DNA of 5,713 bases from an uncultured Eggerthella sp. Lineage in GTDB: Bacteria > Actinomycetota > Coriobacteriia > Coriobacteriales > Eggerthellaceae. The notes under the pieces were generated by a model. That model was not told the DNA's origin and searched no databases. It was given only the letters and a program-made list of their open reading frames with translations. Below, piece by piece: positions 5,104 through 5,713 of the stretch (position 1 is its first letter; each line of letters opens with the position of its first letter). The translations under genes and the position numbers were made by a program. The stretch is from contig CABRGJ010000073.1 in NCBI GenBank assembly GCA_902470405.1, positions 1 through 5,713 of the forward strand. Direction: 5' to 3'.

Positions 5104-5713
5104 CTATCGATTCGAAGCAGCGATCTCGAGCGCGATGGAGAGTTGGCGATTAGTGTCGCTGATCGCGACATCGGGCGTGATGCCATTGCCGTCGATCGCG
5201 CGCCCAGAAGGAGACAGATAGGTTGCAGCTGTGTAGCGAAGTGCGCCGCCGAACGAAAGTGGCTGCATGACCTGAACGGATCCTTTGCCTTGCGTCTGTA
5301 CACCAACGATAGTCGCACGACGCGAATCTTGCAGCGCAGCAGCGAGCACTTCGGCAGAGCCTGCCGTCTTCTCGTTCACCATGACAACAAGGGGGAGATT
5401 CGTGACGTCGACACCATCTGCGGATTTCGTCGTAGTGTTCTCGCCCGACTTGATCTGCACGAGCGTGCCGCTCTGCACGAAGAGCGACGCGATCTCGGTC
5501 GCTTGCGTAAGATAACCACCAGGGATGTTGCGCAAATCAAGCACGATAGCCTTAGCACCTTGACCCTCAGCCTCAGCGATGGTCTTCTTCAACACTTCAG
5601 CACAATCCGAACCAAGCTGCTTGATCTCGATATAGGCGATCTCGTTCGATACCGTATAGGTGATATTGGTCTCAGGAGTATTGGCATAATGCAGTGAGGT
5701 GTTGAAGGTGGTA
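5104..5713 (-). CDS. S41 family C-terminal processing protease, C-terminal part (cut by window end)
   Basis: Partial gene: 202 C-terminal residues are visible, and the frame stays open to the right edge. The start, any signal peptide or membrane anchor and the PDZ domain lie outside. The fragment matches the protease core of CtpA/CtpB/Prc enzymes, which are exported serine proteases with a Ser-Lys dyad. Visible motifs in order are NEIAYIEIKQLG, VLDLRNIPGGYLTQATEIASLFV, LVVMVNEKTAGSAEVLAAALQD, GKGSVQVMQPL with the general-base Lys (5284-5286) and the Gln four residues later (5272-5274), then YLSPSGRAIDGNGITPDV. The conserved serine region reads TAGSAE instead of the usual (T/S)ASAxE, which shifts the only serine by one residue (see findings). 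The product ends 17 residues after TPDVAIS, a short tail. It is upstream of rnr with a 15-base gap, suggesting an operon. Confidence 0.94.
   Translation of the reverse strand, partial: TTFNTSLHYANTPETNITYTVSNEIAYIEIKQLGSDCAEVLKKTIAEAEGQGAKAIVLDLRNIPGGYLTQATEIASLFVQSGTLVQIKSGENTTTKSADGVDVTNLPLVVMVNEKTAGSAEVLAAALQDSRRATIVGVQTQGKGSVQVMQPLSFGGALRYTAATYLSPSGRAIDGNGITPDVAISDTNRQLSIALEIAASNR

Noticed and set aside
5101..5697. 198-codon plus-strand open frame at the right edge
   Set aside because: It is antisense to the S41 protease, which has clear family motifs; the frame is open because of the rich Arg/Asp-type codon complement.

Overview
This window looks like ordinary housekeeping chromosome from an actinobacterium, most likely of class Coriobacteriia. 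That placement rests on the protein style (four-cysteine L28, a 680-residue RNase R), roughly balanced GC by eye, and the order S41 protease - RNase R - M42 peptidase - SmpB. It is an inference from memory, and I would not name a genus. I see no mobile element, CRISPR array, tRNA, rRNA or tmRNA gene.

Layout: almost everything reads on the minus strand. From the right edge leftwards there is the C-terminal part of an S41 (C-terminal processing) serine protease cut by the window end (5104-5713). Fifteen bases later comes a complete RNase R gene, rnr (3046-5088). A 124-base gap holds a perfect TATAAT -10 box and a 14-base dyad. It is followed by an M42-family metallo-aminopeptidase (1854-2921), smpB (1387-1851, starting two bases after the peptidase stop) and an unrecognised 180-residue charged protein (802-1344). 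A near-symmetric terminator hairpin (723-764) closes this transcript and also the convergent plus-strand gene, which encodes a 61-residue very acidic protein (499-684). Divergent from that small gene is rpmB (31-219), with a strong extended -10 promoter at 292-320.

How the genes work together: SmpB and RNase R are partners in trans-translation. SmpB with tmRNA rescues stalled ribosomes and tags the nascent chain, RNase R removes the defective mRNA, and proteases and peptidases recycle the tagged products. The M42 aminopeptidase and the S41 protease fit a protein and RNA quality-control neighbourhood. The 180-residue protein downstream of smpB is in the same likely transcript and is the main functional unknown.

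I found no convincing undescribed system. The points most worth checking are the two unknown small proteins, the altered catalytic-serine motif in the S41 protease, the dyad upstream of the M42 gene, and the tight M42-smpB junction without a visible Shine-Dalgarno sequence.
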